Origin: Paenibacillus validus NBRC 15382 | GTDB lineage: Bacteria; Bacillota; Bacilli; Paenibacillales; NBRC-103111 | Length of the DNA stretch: 64,000 nt | Assembly (NCBI RefSeq): GCF_004000985.1 | Contig: NZ_BIMH01000012.1 | Location: forward strand, 1 to 64,000 | Reading direction: 5' to 3' | Part shown: positions 18,928 through 27,553 of the stretch, in pieces | How the letters are laid out: each line of letters starts with the position of its first letter | Numbering within the stretch: the stretch's first letter is position 1 | Translations under genes and position numbers: made by a program | The notes under the pieces: model-generated | Told to the model about the DNA's origin: nothing | The model's input: the letters and a program-made list of their open reading frames with translations, nothing else | Databases searched by the model: none

Positions 18928-20184
18928 CTAGTTCGCATGAGCTCTGCCCGTCACCCAGTTCCCTTGCCGGAACAACGGCTCTCGCTTGCCGTCCGGCAGC
19001 TCTCCGTCAATATCGAGCTCGGCCGATCCGACCATAAAGTCGACATGCGTCAGACTGACATTCGCGCCCTTCGCCAGCAGCTCCTCCTGCGTCATTCGCG
19101 TACCGCCCTCCAGCGTAAAAGGATACGCGCTGCCGATGGCAAAATGGCACGAGGCGTTCTCGTCGATCCCGGTGTTGTAAAACACCCGGTTCAAATTCGA
19201 TATCGGCGAGTCGTGCGGAACAAGCGCGACTTCCCCCAGATAACGGGCTCCCTCGTCGGTTTCCAGCAGTGCGGTTAAATAGTCCAAACCCGCTTCCGCC
19301 GAATAATCGACGATCCGGCCGTTCTCAAAGGTGAGCGAAAAGCCTTCCACCAGCCGGCCATTCAAATTGAGCGGCTTCGTACTCGTCACCGTCCCGTGGA
19401 CTCCCAGGCGATGAGGCATCGTATACACTTCTTCGGTAGGCAGATTGGCTACGAAATAAACGCCCTGATCGTCGGTTGTGCCGCCGCCATGCCAAATATG
19501 GCCCTCCGGCAGCTCTACGGACAAGTCGGTGCCCGGTGCCCGGTAATGCAGCTTTTTATATTTCTTCGCATTCAAATCGTCTTTCGCCGTCTTCAGCCGG
19601 TCGATATGCTCTTGCCACGCCGCGATCGGATCCTCCCGATCCACCCGGTTCATCTTGAAAATGGTGTCCCACATCGCCTGAATCCGCTCATCCTCCGGCA
19701 GATCGGCAAATACTTTGGCCGCCCATGCGCGGGTCGGAGCTTTCACCAAGCACCAGCTGAACTTTTTATTGCGTACATAGCCTTGAAACTTTTGGCGCGC
19801 CACAGCGGCCGCTTTCGTGGCAGCCGTTACTTTATGCGAGTCAACGCCCTTGTATAATTCGGGGTCGGGCACTTTGATGTTCAGCAGCGCTCCCCCGCCT
19901 TCTGCGAGCTGTTCCATCATTTGCGCAGTCCACGCCGGGTAATAAGAAAACGACTCGTCCGGCGCATAAGCGAAACGGGTTTTCGTCACTTCCTCGTCGT
20001 CCCACTGCACCTGAACATATTTGGCTCCCGCTTGATACGCTTTTTGCACCACCTTGCGGGTAAACCCGGCGGCTTCGAGCGGCGATTCCACCAGCAGCAC
20101 CTGACCCGGTTGAATGTTGACGCCGACGCGTACGACGAGCTCCGCATATTTTTCCAGATGTTGTTCAAATTCGTTGCTATCCAT
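18928..20184 (-). CDS. M29-family aminopeptidase (AmpS-like)
   Basis: A 418-residue zinc/cobalt aminopeptidase of family M29, cytoplasmic enzymes that cut N-terminal residues from peptides. The family core is clear in the second half: VELPEGHIWHGGGTTDDQGVYF-type segments, FVANLPTEEVYTMPH near 240, GEVALVPHDSPIS near 315 and the metal-site stretch DENASCHFAIGSAYP near 337-351, then THVDFMVGS near the C-terminus. Length is as expected. It is monocistronic with its own terminator and diverges in function from its neighbours. Confidence 0.92.
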   Translation of the reverse strand: MDSNEFEQHLEKYAELVVRVGVNIQPGQVLLVESPLEAAGFTRKVVQKAYQAGAKYVQVQWDDEEVTKTRFAYAPDESFSYYPAWTAQMMEQLAEGGGALLNIKVPDPELYKGVDSHKVTAATKAAAVARQKFQGYVRNKKFSWCLVKAPTRAWAAKVFADLPEDERIQAMWDTIFKMNRVDREDPIAAWQEHIDRLKTAKDDLNAKKYKKLHYRAPGTDLSVELPEGHIWHGGGTTDDQGVYFVANLPTEEVYTMPHRLGVHGTVTSTKPLNLNGRLVEGFSLTFENGRIVDYSAEAGLDYLTALLETDEGARYLGEVALVPHDSPISNLNRVFYNTGIDENASCHFAIGSAYPFTLEGGTRMTQEELLAKGANVSLTHVDFMVGSAELDIDGELPDGKREPLFRQGNWVTGRAHAN

Positions 20185-20259
20185 CTGCCTTATCTCCTCG
20201 TCCGAAAGTTCAAAATGTATATCCGTTAGTATACGCCAAAATGATGAATGAGCCCAAAG

Positions 20260-21117
20260 TCAGTTCAATATACGGAGCAGCACGCGCTCGTACAAGTTCC
20301 ATGGCAGCAGCGCTTTCGCCCGCAGCGCGATTTTGGCGCCCCTGCCAAGCGGGTACCGCAAACTCGGGTTGGACAAAGCAACCACCCCGGCGATCCGATC
20401 GGCCACTTCCCGGGGGTCGGGCGCCGCTTGCGCGGCCTGCCGCGAATAACGCAGGACGCGCGCGAGCGGCTCGCGGTAGGGAGACGTGGCTGACGTGCAG
20501 ATCGTATCAAAGCCTTTCTGCCAAATCGCAGTGCGGTAAGCGCCCGGCTCGATCAGGACGACGCGTACGCCGTACGGTCTCATCTCCAATCGCAGCGATT
20601 CGCTGAACCCTTCGACCGCGAACTTGGACGCGGCATAAGCCGAGTATCCCGGGAAAGCCGAACGGCCGCTGATGCTGCTTACATTGACGATACAGCCGGA
20701 ACGGCGCTCTCGCATATGCGGCAGCACCGCTTTCGTGACGGCGACCAAACCGAAGAAGTTCGTCTCCAGCTGCTCGCGGAACCGCTCCATCGGCACATCC
20801 TCGACGAACCCGCCGACGGCCATGCCGGCGTTGTTCACCAGCGCGTCGATCCGCCCGTACCGCTCCGTTACGGCAGCGACGGCCAGCTCAATCGATTCCG
20901 GCTTGGTCACGTCAAGCGGCATCGTTTCGATCAGCTCCCCTACGCCGTCCCGCACCGCCCGTTCCAGCAGATGTTCGCGGGCTGCCACGTTACGCATCGT
21001 GGCGACGACCCGATATCCCCGGCGCGCCAGCGTCACCGAAACGAGCAGGCCGAACCCGCTGGAAGCCCCTGTGACGAGCGCTACGGGCCGTTTGGCATCA
21101 AGGTTCTCCTTGCCCAT
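20260..21117 (-). CDS. SDR-family NAD(P)-dependent oxidoreductase
   Basis: A classical short-chain dehydrogenase/reductase of 285 residues. The cofactor loop TGASSGFGL follows the first strand, NNAGMAVGG is the structural motif near residue 90, and the catalytic Tyr and Lys are in YSAYAASKF near 160. The C-terminus is basic and hydrophobic, as in SDR family members that associate with membranes, but this is not diagnostic. The start at 21117 has AGGAGG eight bases upstream; a second ATG six bases earlier is too close to it, and the longer open frame has a low-complexity Arg-rich leader. Substrate unknown. Confidence 0.88.
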   Translation of the reverse strand: MGKENLDAKRPVALVTGASSGFGLLVSVTLARRGYRVVATMRNVAAREHLLERAVRDGVGELIETMPLDVTKPESIELAVAAVTERYGRIDALVNNAGMAVGGFVEDVPMERFREQLETNFFGLVAVTKAVLPHMRERRSGCIVNVSSISGRSAFPGYSAYAASKFAVEGFSESLRLEMRPYGVRVVLIEPGAYRTAIWQKGFDTICTSATSPYREPLARVLRYSRQAAQAAPDPREVADRIAGVVALSNPSLRYPLGRGAKIALRAKALLPWNLYERVLLRILN

Positions 21118-21427
21118 CTTCATGACCTCCTCCGTTTCAACCAGCAGATGTTCATTAACGGCATCCCGTTTGCTCTCATCATACTTGGGATGGGCTGAGG
21201 GGACAAGCGAGGGGACAAGCGCAGCCCCCTGCCGATCCGCATTTTCCCGGGCCAACCGCCTGCGGGCGGGTGTCCTTCCCGCTGCTTTCAAGCGCGTATT
21301 CGTCGGACTTCACATCCAAACAATATTTATCGATACGACATTAACTGACATATTTTTCAACTATCTCGATATATAATATAACAGGTAACCCATATTATGG
21401 AATAAATGAACAGGAGTAAAGACAAGA
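21118..21427. other. Intergenic region before the histidine kinase
   Basis: This 310-base region between the divergent SDR and kinase genes holds no recognisable gene. Near the kinase there is an AT-rich stretch with a perfect TATAAT at 21372-21377 but no good -35 box at the right distance, which could mean an activator-dependent promoter. AACAGGAGT-type bases (21408-21416) provide a ribosome binding site for the kinase. Confidence 0.4.
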
Positions 21428-23053
21428 ATGAGTAACAATGTGATGGACGCCATACTGGAATCTCAAGAACGCTGTAAACAAATCGGATTAAATCCTGCTC
21501 TTATTCCATCCCCTTCCAAGAAACTGTCAGCTCGTGAACTATATAACCGACGCATGAAATATGACGAGCTGCTGTCCGTCATGAGCCTCTTTGCCGGGCG
21601 GGTCATCCACTTGTTGTCGCACACCCCGATCCTTCTCGTTCTAACCGACGAGCAAGGATTTATTCTTGAAATGTACGGCGACCAGTTAATTAAGAAAACC
21701 GTCATGGATCTCGGCATCATCAAGGGCATTCAATACAGCGAAGAAGATATGGGCACGAATTCGGTACATCTTGCCTTACAGGTCGACGCGCCGGTGGCCA
21801 TTATCGGGGAAGAGCACTACCATCAGGCGCTTCATCAATCGGCTTGTTACAGCGTCCCGTTTCATTTCTGCAGCATATTCCCGCTTTCGGGAACGATTTC
21901 GTTATTGACTACTCTGGAGCAGAACAACCCGATTTATTTGACGCTGCTCAGCAACATTGTCGATTCGATCGAACGGGAGATCCTGCTGATCAAAAATAAT
22001 CGTCAGCTCGACCTGCTCAACCGCATATTAATCGAAAATATGCGCTACGGGATCATCATTACCGACGTTTACGGCCGCATTACGGAATCCAGCCCGTTCA
22101 TCGAACAAATTACGCAAAGCGCGAAGGCCGATCTGATCGGCTGCTCCGTGTTCGACATCGATCCGTTCGGCCGATATATGTTTGAAGTGCTGCAGCACGG
22201 CAAATCCTTTGAAAATGTGGAAATTACGTTCGGCAATCCGCTGAACGGCGGACTCGTCTGCCAATTCGACAGTTATATCATTTATGACGAGCACCGCCGG
22301 ACCAAAGGCATGTGCGCGCAGTTTCGCGACATTACCGAGCGCCATATGCTCGAGAAGCAAATTATCGCCGCCGAGAAATATTCCGCCATCGGCAAGCTGG
22401 CGGCCGGACTCGCCCACGAAATCCGCAATCCGCTCACGTCCATTATCGGATTTATCAAGATGTTCAAATCAGGCGCTGTCCCCCCGGAGAAAGAAAAGCT
22501 GTATATCGATATGGTGTACAGCGAGCTGCTCGGATTAAACGACCTCGTTTCGCAATTTGTGCTGATGGCCAAGCCCAGCGTACCCGACCGCAAGCAGATC
22601 GATATTCAATCCCTCGTCGAAGATACGCTGCATTTCATGGAAAGCCAGTTTATTATGAAAAACGCTTACGTTCAATACCCCCTAAGCGGTCAACCGATCT
22701 ACCTGCATGCCGACCCCGCGCAAATCAAACAAGTGCTCATTAATATATTGCAAAATGCCCTGGAAGCTTTACACGAGAAAGGTACGATCCAAGTCAGCAT
22801 CGAACGCGACGATAAGCATGTGCGGATTCGAATCGAAGATAACGGTATCGGGTTAACCGAGAACGAGCTGAAGCAAATATTGCATCCTTTCTTTTCCACC
22901 AAGGAGAACGGGCTTGGGCTCGGGCTGTCCGTCAGCTACCGCATTATCGAAAACCATGGCGGCACGATCGATATCACCTCTACGAAATATGTCGGGACGA
23001 CGATGACCGTCGTGCTTCCGCTGCCCTCAGCGCAGCCTCCGTACAGCAAGTAA
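21428..23053 (+). CDS. PAS-domain sensor histidine kinase (orphan)
   Basis: A 541-residue, apparently soluble kinase. Residues 1-190 resemble the GAF-like sensory region of sigma-54 activators such as AcoR and DhaR (LTDEQGFILEMYGD, and a GIKGI-like segment followed by EDMGTNSV). A PAS domain follows (about 195-310, GIIITDVYGRITESSP), then the phosphoacceptor domain with His in AGLAHEIRNPLTSIIGF (about 330) and a HATPase domain with NILQNALEAL, DNGIGL and GLGLGLSVSYRI. No transmembrane segment is visible and no response regulator is adjacent, so the partner is encoded elsewhere. The combination of an activator-type input domain with a kinase output is uncommon. Confidence 0.9.
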   Translation: MSNNVMDAILESQERCKQIGLNPALIPSPSKKLSARELYNRRMKYDELLSVMSLFAGRVIHLLSHTPILLVLTDEQGFILEMYGDQLIKKTVMDLGIIKGIQYSEEDMGTNSVHLALQVDAPVAIIGEEHYHQALHQSACYSVPFHFCSIFPLSGTISLLTTLEQNNPIYLTLLSNIVDSIEREILLIKNNRQLDLLNRILIENMRYGIIITDVYGRITESSPFIEQITQSAKADLIGCSVFDIDPFGRYMFEVLQHGKSFENVEITFGNPLNGGLVCQFDSYIIYDEHRRTKGMCAQFRDITERHMLEKQIIAAEKYSAIGKLAAGLAHEIRNPLTSIIGFIKMFKSGAVPPEKEKLYIDMVYSELLGLNDLVSQFVLMAKPSVPDRKQIDIQSLVEDTLHFMESQFIMKNAYVQYPLSGQPIYLHADPAQIKQVLINILQNALEALHEKGTIQVSIERDDKHVRIRIEDNGIGLTENELKQILHPFFSTKENGLGLGLSVSYRIIENHGGTIDITSTKYVGTTMTVVLPLPSAQPPYSK

Positions 23054-23083
23054 AGCTGCATAGGTTTACGCACGCTTGTATAC

Positions 23084-23101
23084 GCCAAGAAGAACCGTCC
23101 G
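23084..23101 (+). repeat. Left arm of an 18-bp palindrome split by an IS
   Basis: GCCAAGAAGAACCGTCCG is the reverse complement, with one mismatch, of the sequence at 24105-24122. It lies 30 bases after the kinase stop codon. Without the insertion the two arms would form a strong hairpin between convergent genes. Confidence 0.85.
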
Positions 23102-23144
23102 CTCTGAACTGGTCAAGTTTTTGTAGACAGAGATATTAAAGCCG

Positions 23145-23342
23145 CTAAGCGCACTCCTTCCTGTAGGGAATGGGTGCGTTGTTTTTTAATCTAGATTGAG
23201 GCCTTTCGTTATTGTGAAAGAGCGCATGAACATACACAGCCTCCCGTAGTTCCTCAGGACTCCCAGGGCGGTAGTCTATGTACAGCTCATTCTTAAACCA
23301 ACCAAAGAAGCTTTCGACGGGGAGGCGGTTCACTCCATCCGA
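23145..23342 (-). pseudogene. IS3 transposase OrfB, C-terminal fragment
   Basis: The translated end of the DDE integrase domain is recognisable: LPVESFFGWFKNEL, with the last catalytic Glu (E of VESFF), then ELREAVYVHALFHNNERPQ and the usual short basic tail. The rest of the domain is missing or inverted next to it. Confidence 0.85.
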
Positions 23343-23348
23343 CCAAGC

Positions 23349-23690
23349 TTTAGCTACAGGCGTGTCACGGATCGACTTCGCAAGGATGGCTGGTGGACAA
23401 GTAAATAACGTGTACTCAAGGCCATGCAGCGGCTAGGAATTCAGGCAAGGCTTCGAAAAAAGCAAAAGCACAGAGTAGGAACGGAGCATCATTCCGTCGG
23501 TAATGTCCTGAATCGGAACTTTACTGCTACACGCCCCATGGAAAAGATCGTTACCGATGTTACATACTTGTATAGTCGCGGTACCGTTCAATACTTGTCT
23601 GTCTTCGTTGATCTCTACAACAATGAGATTTTGGAACTTGAAGTCAGCGACAGGAACGATCTTGAGCTTGTCATACGTCCACTCCAAAGA
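23349..23690 (+). pseudogene. IS3 transposase OrfB, inverted middle fragment
   Basis: On the plus strand the frame reads SYRRVTDRLRKDGWWTSK, an in-frame TAA at 23406, then RVLKAMQRLGIQARLRKK and, further on, EKIVTDVTYLYSRGTVQYLSV and VDLYNNEILELEVSDR. These are the HTH_21 and first half of the rve integrase core, with the first catalytic Asp in VTDVTY. The orientation is opposite to orfA and the orfB tail. The part with the second catalytic Asp is absent. Confidence 0.85.
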
Positions 23691-24030
23691 CTGCTTTCCA
23701 CCAAAAAGAGCGATTTTGGAGCTTTTTTAATTGTGCGATCTCCAATTTTAGTTTCGCGTTCTCGTACTGTAATCGTTCCATCTCGGAAGTGAAGGTCGTT
23801 TTAGGTCTGCCAATAGCAGGCGTTCCCTTAGGTCTGCCCTTCGCTTTAGGCTGTAAGCCGCTCGCACCATGCTCGATATAGATTGTCCTCCAACTACGGA
23901 TAAGCCTTGGTTCTAATTGGTGCTGGACAGCCAGTATTTCTATGGATATGCCTTCTTTAAGATGCTGCTCCACAAGCCTTACTTTAAACTCCTGCGAATG
24001 TTTACGATGGATGGATCCTTTTTTGGACAT
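23671..24030 (-). pseudogene. IS3 OrfA (helix-turn-helix), altered C-terminus
   Basis: The first about 100 residues are a normal IS3/IS150-type OrfA: a helix-turn-helix (EFKVRLVEQHLKEGISIEIL and the following RSWRTIYIEHG) and a leucine-zipper-like end (MERLQYENAKLKLEIAQLKKL). The final residues after QNRSFWW run into the inverted orfB piece and are not native. DNA-binding may be intact, but there is no OrfB to work with. Confidence 0.8.
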
Positions 24031-24104
24031 GAAAAAACAACCCCCTAGGTAGACTTTTTCGGCTTTTTAATGCCATGTCTACATAGAGGGTAGCAGTTCA
24101 AACA

Positions 24105-24122
24105 CGGGCGGTTCTTCTTGGC
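24105..24122 (-). repeat. Right arm of the split 18-bp palindrome
   Basis: CGGGCGGTTCTTCTTGGC, pairing at 17 of 18 positions with 23084-23101 on the other side of the insertion sequence. It lies 14 bases from the stop codon of the convergent decarboxylase-like gene. Confidence 0.85.
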
Positions 24123-24135
24123 TGCACTCCGCAGG

Positions 24136-24534
24136 TTACGCGCGCGCTTCCGTTTCCACACTCACGCCCCGCTCTTGATAAATCCTCATGACGACCTGCA
24201 GCGCGCCGATCGCTTTCGGGAACCCCACGTAAGCGGAGCAATGCATGAGAAGCTCCACGATGTCCACCGGCCGTACCCCGACGTTCAACGCCGCATGGAC
24301 ATGAAAGTCCAGCTGATCGACCGCGCCTTGCGTAACGAGCGACGATAGCGTAATCAGCTCCCGCTGCTTCTCGTCCAGCGCAGGTCTCGTATAGATGTCG
24401 CCGAAACCGTTCATGACAATGAGCTCCTCGAACGCCGGGTAAAAGCCGCGAATCGCTTCAAGCGGCGGAAACTGTTCCAGTCCGGTAAGCTTGGACATGA
24501 CTTGTTTGCCTTGTAAATAACGATCTTCGCTCAT
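24136..24534 (-). CDS. Carboxymuconolactone-decarboxylase-family protein
   Basis: A 132-residue AhpD-fold protein of the CMD family. The helical signature is visible as KQRELITLSSLVTQGAVDQLDFHV, with the His of DFHVHAALNVGV and the downstream VELLMHCSAYVGFPKAIGAL. It has no CxxC redox pair, so it resembles gamma-carboxymuconolactone decarboxylase rather than the AhpD peroxidase partner. The ATG at 24534 follows AAGGAGGAGC and lies 27 bases after the TPP enzyme stop, so the two genes form an operon. No other protocatechuate-pathway gene is present, so a classic role is unlikely. Confidence 0.85.
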   Translation of the reverse strand: MSEDRYLQGKQVMSKLTGLEQFPPLEAIRGFYPAFEELIVMNGFGDIYTRPALDEKQRELITLSSLVTQGAVDQLDFHVHAALNVGVRPVDIVELLMHCSAYVGFPKAIGALQVVMRIYQERGVSVETEARA

Positions 24535-24560
24535 AGACAGCTCCTCCTTGATGGCATGCA

Positions 24561-26231
24561 TTAGTCTAACGTTAACAATCGGGTTAAAATCGGCGGAATT
24601 TCCAACGGATCGACCATGATCTCGATAACCGTCGGTCCGTTATGCCGCAAAGCTACGGTAACAGCCGTTCGCACCTGATCGGCGTCGAAGCACCGGTGGC
24701 CGGCCGCTCCCAAGGACTGCGCAAACATCACCGCATCAAGCGGCGCCGTATAAATCGCCCCCACGCTGCGACCGGTATTGTAAGACATCCCTTTATCGAC
24801 CATGTCCAGCCTTCCGTTGTTCAGTACGACGAAGATAACGGGGAGCCGGTGATTGGCTGCCGTAGACACTTCGGTGCCGTGCATCATGATGCAGCCGTCC
24901 CCCGTTAAACACACGACGGTGCGGTCCGGAGCAGCCGCTTTCGCGCCGATCGCATAACCGATCGCATGGCCCATCGCGCCGAACACGTCATCGAACACAA
25001 AGGTCCCGGCTTGCTCGACAGCGAAATGCTGAAGCGCGTAGAACGTATGGCTGCCGTCGTCGCCAAAAACGATAGCATCGGAGGGCAAAGCGTCGCGCAA
25101 CGCACGAACGGCGTCAACCGCCGACAACACGCCGGCCTCCGCATCGCTTAGAGGCGTTTCCTCGACCTCTCCGGCCGTTGCCGCGGCTGCCGCTTGCGCC
25201 GCCGTATGCTCCAGCTCGATGAATCCGGCGCCTTTCTTCAACCGCGCGTTCATACGCTGCAAGTTTTCCTTGGCGTCACCCAGCACAAGGCACGTCTTGA
25301 CCGGCAGCGCCTTGCCGACGAAGGTCGCATCGCAATCGAAGTGGATCACCTGCTGCGGCATCATCTCCGGGGTGAACCCGGACAAGGTCATATCGCTCAA
25401 TTTGCTGCCGACGACGATCATCAGATCCACACCCGATTTCAAATACTGCCGCGCGGCTTCCGTACCGCCTAAACCGAAGTTGCCGAGGCAAAGCGGGTGC
25501 GAGGTCGGGAACGCTCCTTTGCCGCCCGGACTTAAGATGACCGGGAGCCGGAAGCTTTCGGCCAGCGTGCGCACCTCCTCATACGCGTTCGCCGCCATGA
25601 CGCCTTTGCCAAGCAGGAGAACCGGCTTCCGCGCGTTTCCGATGAGCTCGATCGCATCATCGAGATTCGGCGAGATCAGCTTCGGGATGTGCGTCGGCAA
25701 GGGAATGGAGAACGGTTCGATGGACGCTGTCAAGATGTCGAAAGGAATGCACAAATGCGCGGGACCTTTTATGCCGGAGCAAGCTTTCTCAATCGCATGC
25801 TGCACATACCGCTGCACCAAATCCGCACGCTCCACTCGTGCGCTGAAAAGCGTGACGGGTTCGAACATTTTCACCAGATCCGTACCGAATAGACTCGAGT
25901 CTTGTCCCATCGCCTTTCCCGAGTCTTCCGCCGAAGGTTGTCCGGTCAGGATCAACAAGGGGACATGATACGCCTTCGCTTGTCCGGCCGCCGTCAATAA
26001 ATTCGTTCCGCCCGGCCCTGACGTGCCGACGGCCACACCCAACGTCCGATTCATCATGGCGTAGCCGGATGCCGCGAACCCCGCTCCCGACTCGTGCCGG
26101 GTCAAGACGAACTCGATGCCTTCCGCATCAAAATCCAACATAATCGGGGATATGGGTTTACCAGGAATGCCGAAAATATGGTCGACTCCCCATTTTTTAA
26201 AATTTGCCGCCAGTACTTGAGTAACTCGCAT
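24561..26231 (-). CDS. Thiamine-pyrophosphate-dependent enzyme, IlvB-like
   Basis: A 556-residue enzyme of the acetolactate synthase/benzoylformate decarboxylase superfamily. The catalytic Glu that activates TPP is in TRHESGAGFAASGYA (about residue 46-48). The central domain is DHS-like, and the C-terminal TPP/Mg site is seen as GDGCIMMHGTEVSTA followed by the conserved NNGRLDM. There is no adjacent small regulatory subunit and no other branched-chain gene, so it is probably not the anabolic synthase. It is coupled to a CMD-family protein, which suggests decarboxylation or ligation of a 2-oxoacid, but the substrate cannot be inferred. Confidence 0.85.
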   Translation of the reverse strand: MRVTQVLAANFKKWGVDHIFGIPGKPISPIMLDFDAEGIEFVLTRHESGAGFAASGYAMMNRTLGVAVGTSGPGGTNLLTAAGQAKAYHVPLLILTGQPSAEDSGKAMGQDSSLFGTDLVKMFEPVTLFSARVERADLVQRYVQHAIEKACSGIKGPAHLCIPFDILTASIEPFSIPLPTHIPKLISPNLDDAIELIGNARKPVLLLGKGVMAANAYEEVRTLAESFRLPVILSPGGKGAFPTSHPLCLGNFGLGGTEAARQYLKSGVDLMIVVGSKLSDMTLSGFTPEMMPQQVIHFDCDATFVGKALPVKTCLVLGDAKENLQRMNARLKKGAGFIELEHTAAQAAAAATAGEVEETPLSDAEAGVLSAVDAVRALRDALPSDAIVFGDDGSHTFYALQHFAVEQAGTFVFDDVFGAMGHAIGYAIGAKAAAPDRTVVCLTGDGCIMMHGTEVSTAANHRLPVIFVVLNNGRLDMVDKGMSYNTGRSVGAIYTAPLDAVMFAQSLGAAGHRCFDADQVRTAVTVALRHNGPTVIEIMVDPLEIPPILTRLLTLD

Positions 26232-26667
26232 CGCTCTCTTCTCCTCTGTCTCTATAATGCCTTACTGGGGAAATGCAGGCAGGCTTAAACTCGGAAGCCG
26301 GAATAGGCGGGCAGGCGCTCGCTCTGCCTGCATCCATGCGCGACTCATGCTTGTGGTCCGCCGGGCTGAGCGACCCCGGGAGGAACGGATGCATAGCGGC
26401 TTACACCGTTTGACATCCTATTCGGTCAAGCTTGATTTCCCTGCGCTTGACCCCAATCGTATGCGACCCAAGTAGGAAAGCCTATGCGATTGGCAGCTTT
26501 GATTAGCATTTAATTCCACATTTAGGATAAAAATCCCTTCTTTTTTTCGATAATTTTCCAAATTTTATGCATGTTTCCACATTTATCATGTAGAAATCCG
26601 ATTTTTCGCCAAATCATGAGCTCCATCGTGAATGGAAAAGCCGGAAGGGTCCCCGCTTCGTTTCGAC
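26232..26667. other. Intergenic region upstream of the TPP enzyme
   Basis: No coding sequence is recognisable in this 436-base stretch. The bases near the TPP gene form a GAGGAGAAGAG ribosome binding site. A TTGACC (minus strand, near 26423) could be a -35 box but the partner is weak. The half nearest the GTP cyclohydrolase gene is AT-rich and contains no clear element besides the terminator described next. Confidence 0.4.
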
Positions 26668-26710
26668 ATATAAAAATACCCTTCGCCGCCTTAGATGAAG
26701 GCGCGAAGGG
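26668..26710 (-). terminator. Terminator of the GTP cyclohydrolase gene
   Basis: On the minus strand CCCTTCGCGCCTTC pairs with GAAGGCGGCGAAGGG (one bulge) and is followed by TATTTTTATAT, a good intrinsic terminator 70 bases after the stop codon. Confidence 0.8.
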
Positions 26711-26779
26711 CACTGTTTACTTCTTCCATTCGTTATATGCGCCGGCGGACGGCAAAAAGATTTGACTTTCGGACACCGG

Positions 26780-27553
26780 CTAGTCATCTTCATTCGGACA
26801 CCCCGCGCCGCTTCTCCAATGGCCGGAACGCGCCACTTTGGTTTGCAAATATTTTTCGTTATACGGCGAAATGTCACCCCACAACGGAATTCGGTCTTCG
26901 ACGTTCATGCCCGAAGCCTTGAGCGCTTCCAGCTTCTTCGGGTTGTTCGTGATCAATGTCACCGGCTTTTGCCGCAAAAATCGAAGGATGCTGATCGCGT
27001 CGTCATAATTGCGCGCATCGTCCTTGAAGCCGAGCTCCAGGTTGGCTTCCACGGTATCAAGACCTTTCTCCTGCAAAATGTAGGCCATCGCCTTGCTGAA
27101 TAAGCCGATGCCCCGCCCCTCATGATTAGCCAAGTAACATAGCGCGCCCGTTCCGTGCCGTACGATCATCTTCATCGATTCATGCAATTGAAACCCGCAA
27201 TCGCAGCGCTTGCTGCCAAAAATGTCACCGGTGTGACAAATGCTGTGCATGCGGATGAGCGCCCGCTCGGCGCCGGCAAAATCACCGTACACCAGCACGC
27301 TGGACTGCTGCTTCTCCGCCAAGTTAAAGGAAGAGAGACGTCCGATCAATTGCTCCGTATCCGCCTGTTCCCGGCATATTCGGGCTGCCGCCGGATCATG
27401 AACCGGAAGCCAGCAGTACCACTGAAACAGGACCGTTTCCCCGTCCAACTCGACCGGCAGCCGTATCGGTCCGACCAAAATATTCGTCGTATTCGAGCCT
27501 GCCACCGTTTGAATACTATCGTCCAGCATGGCGGCGATATCGTGAGCGATCAA
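26780..27553 (-). CDS. GTP cyclohydrolase II family protein
   Basis: A 257-residue RibA-type enzyme that opens GTP to 2,5-diamino-6-ribosylamino-pyrimidinone phosphate, the first riboflavin step. The zinc ligands and substrate loop are in HSICHTGDIFGSKRCDCGFQL (three Cys, about 122-142), followed by NHEGRGIGLFSKAMAY. The extra N-terminal 80 residues and the C-terminal GAGC tail are less typical. It stands alone, without the dihydroxybutanone-phosphate synthase domain usually fused to RibA in Bacillus and without other rib genes, so it may be a second paralogue with another role. It has its own terminator. Confidence 0.85.
   Translation of the reverse strand: MIAHDIAAMLDDSIQTVAGSNTTNILVGPIRLPVELDGETVLFQWYCWLPVHDPAAARICREQADTEQLIGRLSSFNLAEKQQSSVLVYGDFAGAERALIRMHSICHTGDIFGSKRCDCGFQLHESMKMIVRHGTGALCYLANHEGRGIGLFSKAMAYILQEKGLDTVEANLELGFKDDARNYDDAISILRFLRQKPVTLITNNPKKLEALKASGMNVEDRIPLWGDISPYNEKYLQTKVARSGHWRSGAGCPNEDD

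Larger units (their letters stand above)
23105..24100 (-). mobile_element. Damaged IS3-family insertion sequence
   Basis: The ends are imperfect inverted repeats of about 25 bp: TGAACTG at the outside and TGTAGACA at the inside of each (23105-23129 and 24076-24100). Inside are pieces of an IS3-type orfA and orfB. The orfA and the 3' end of orfB run on the minus strand, but the middle of orfB runs on the plus strand, so an internal segment has been inverted and part of orfB is missing. The element cannot make transposase. I see no clear target-site duplication. Confidence 0.85.

Noticed and set aside
26257-26475. Possible small ORF in the gap between the TPP enzyme and GTP cyclohydrolase
   Set aside because: No ribosome binding site, no motif and composition typical of random frames.
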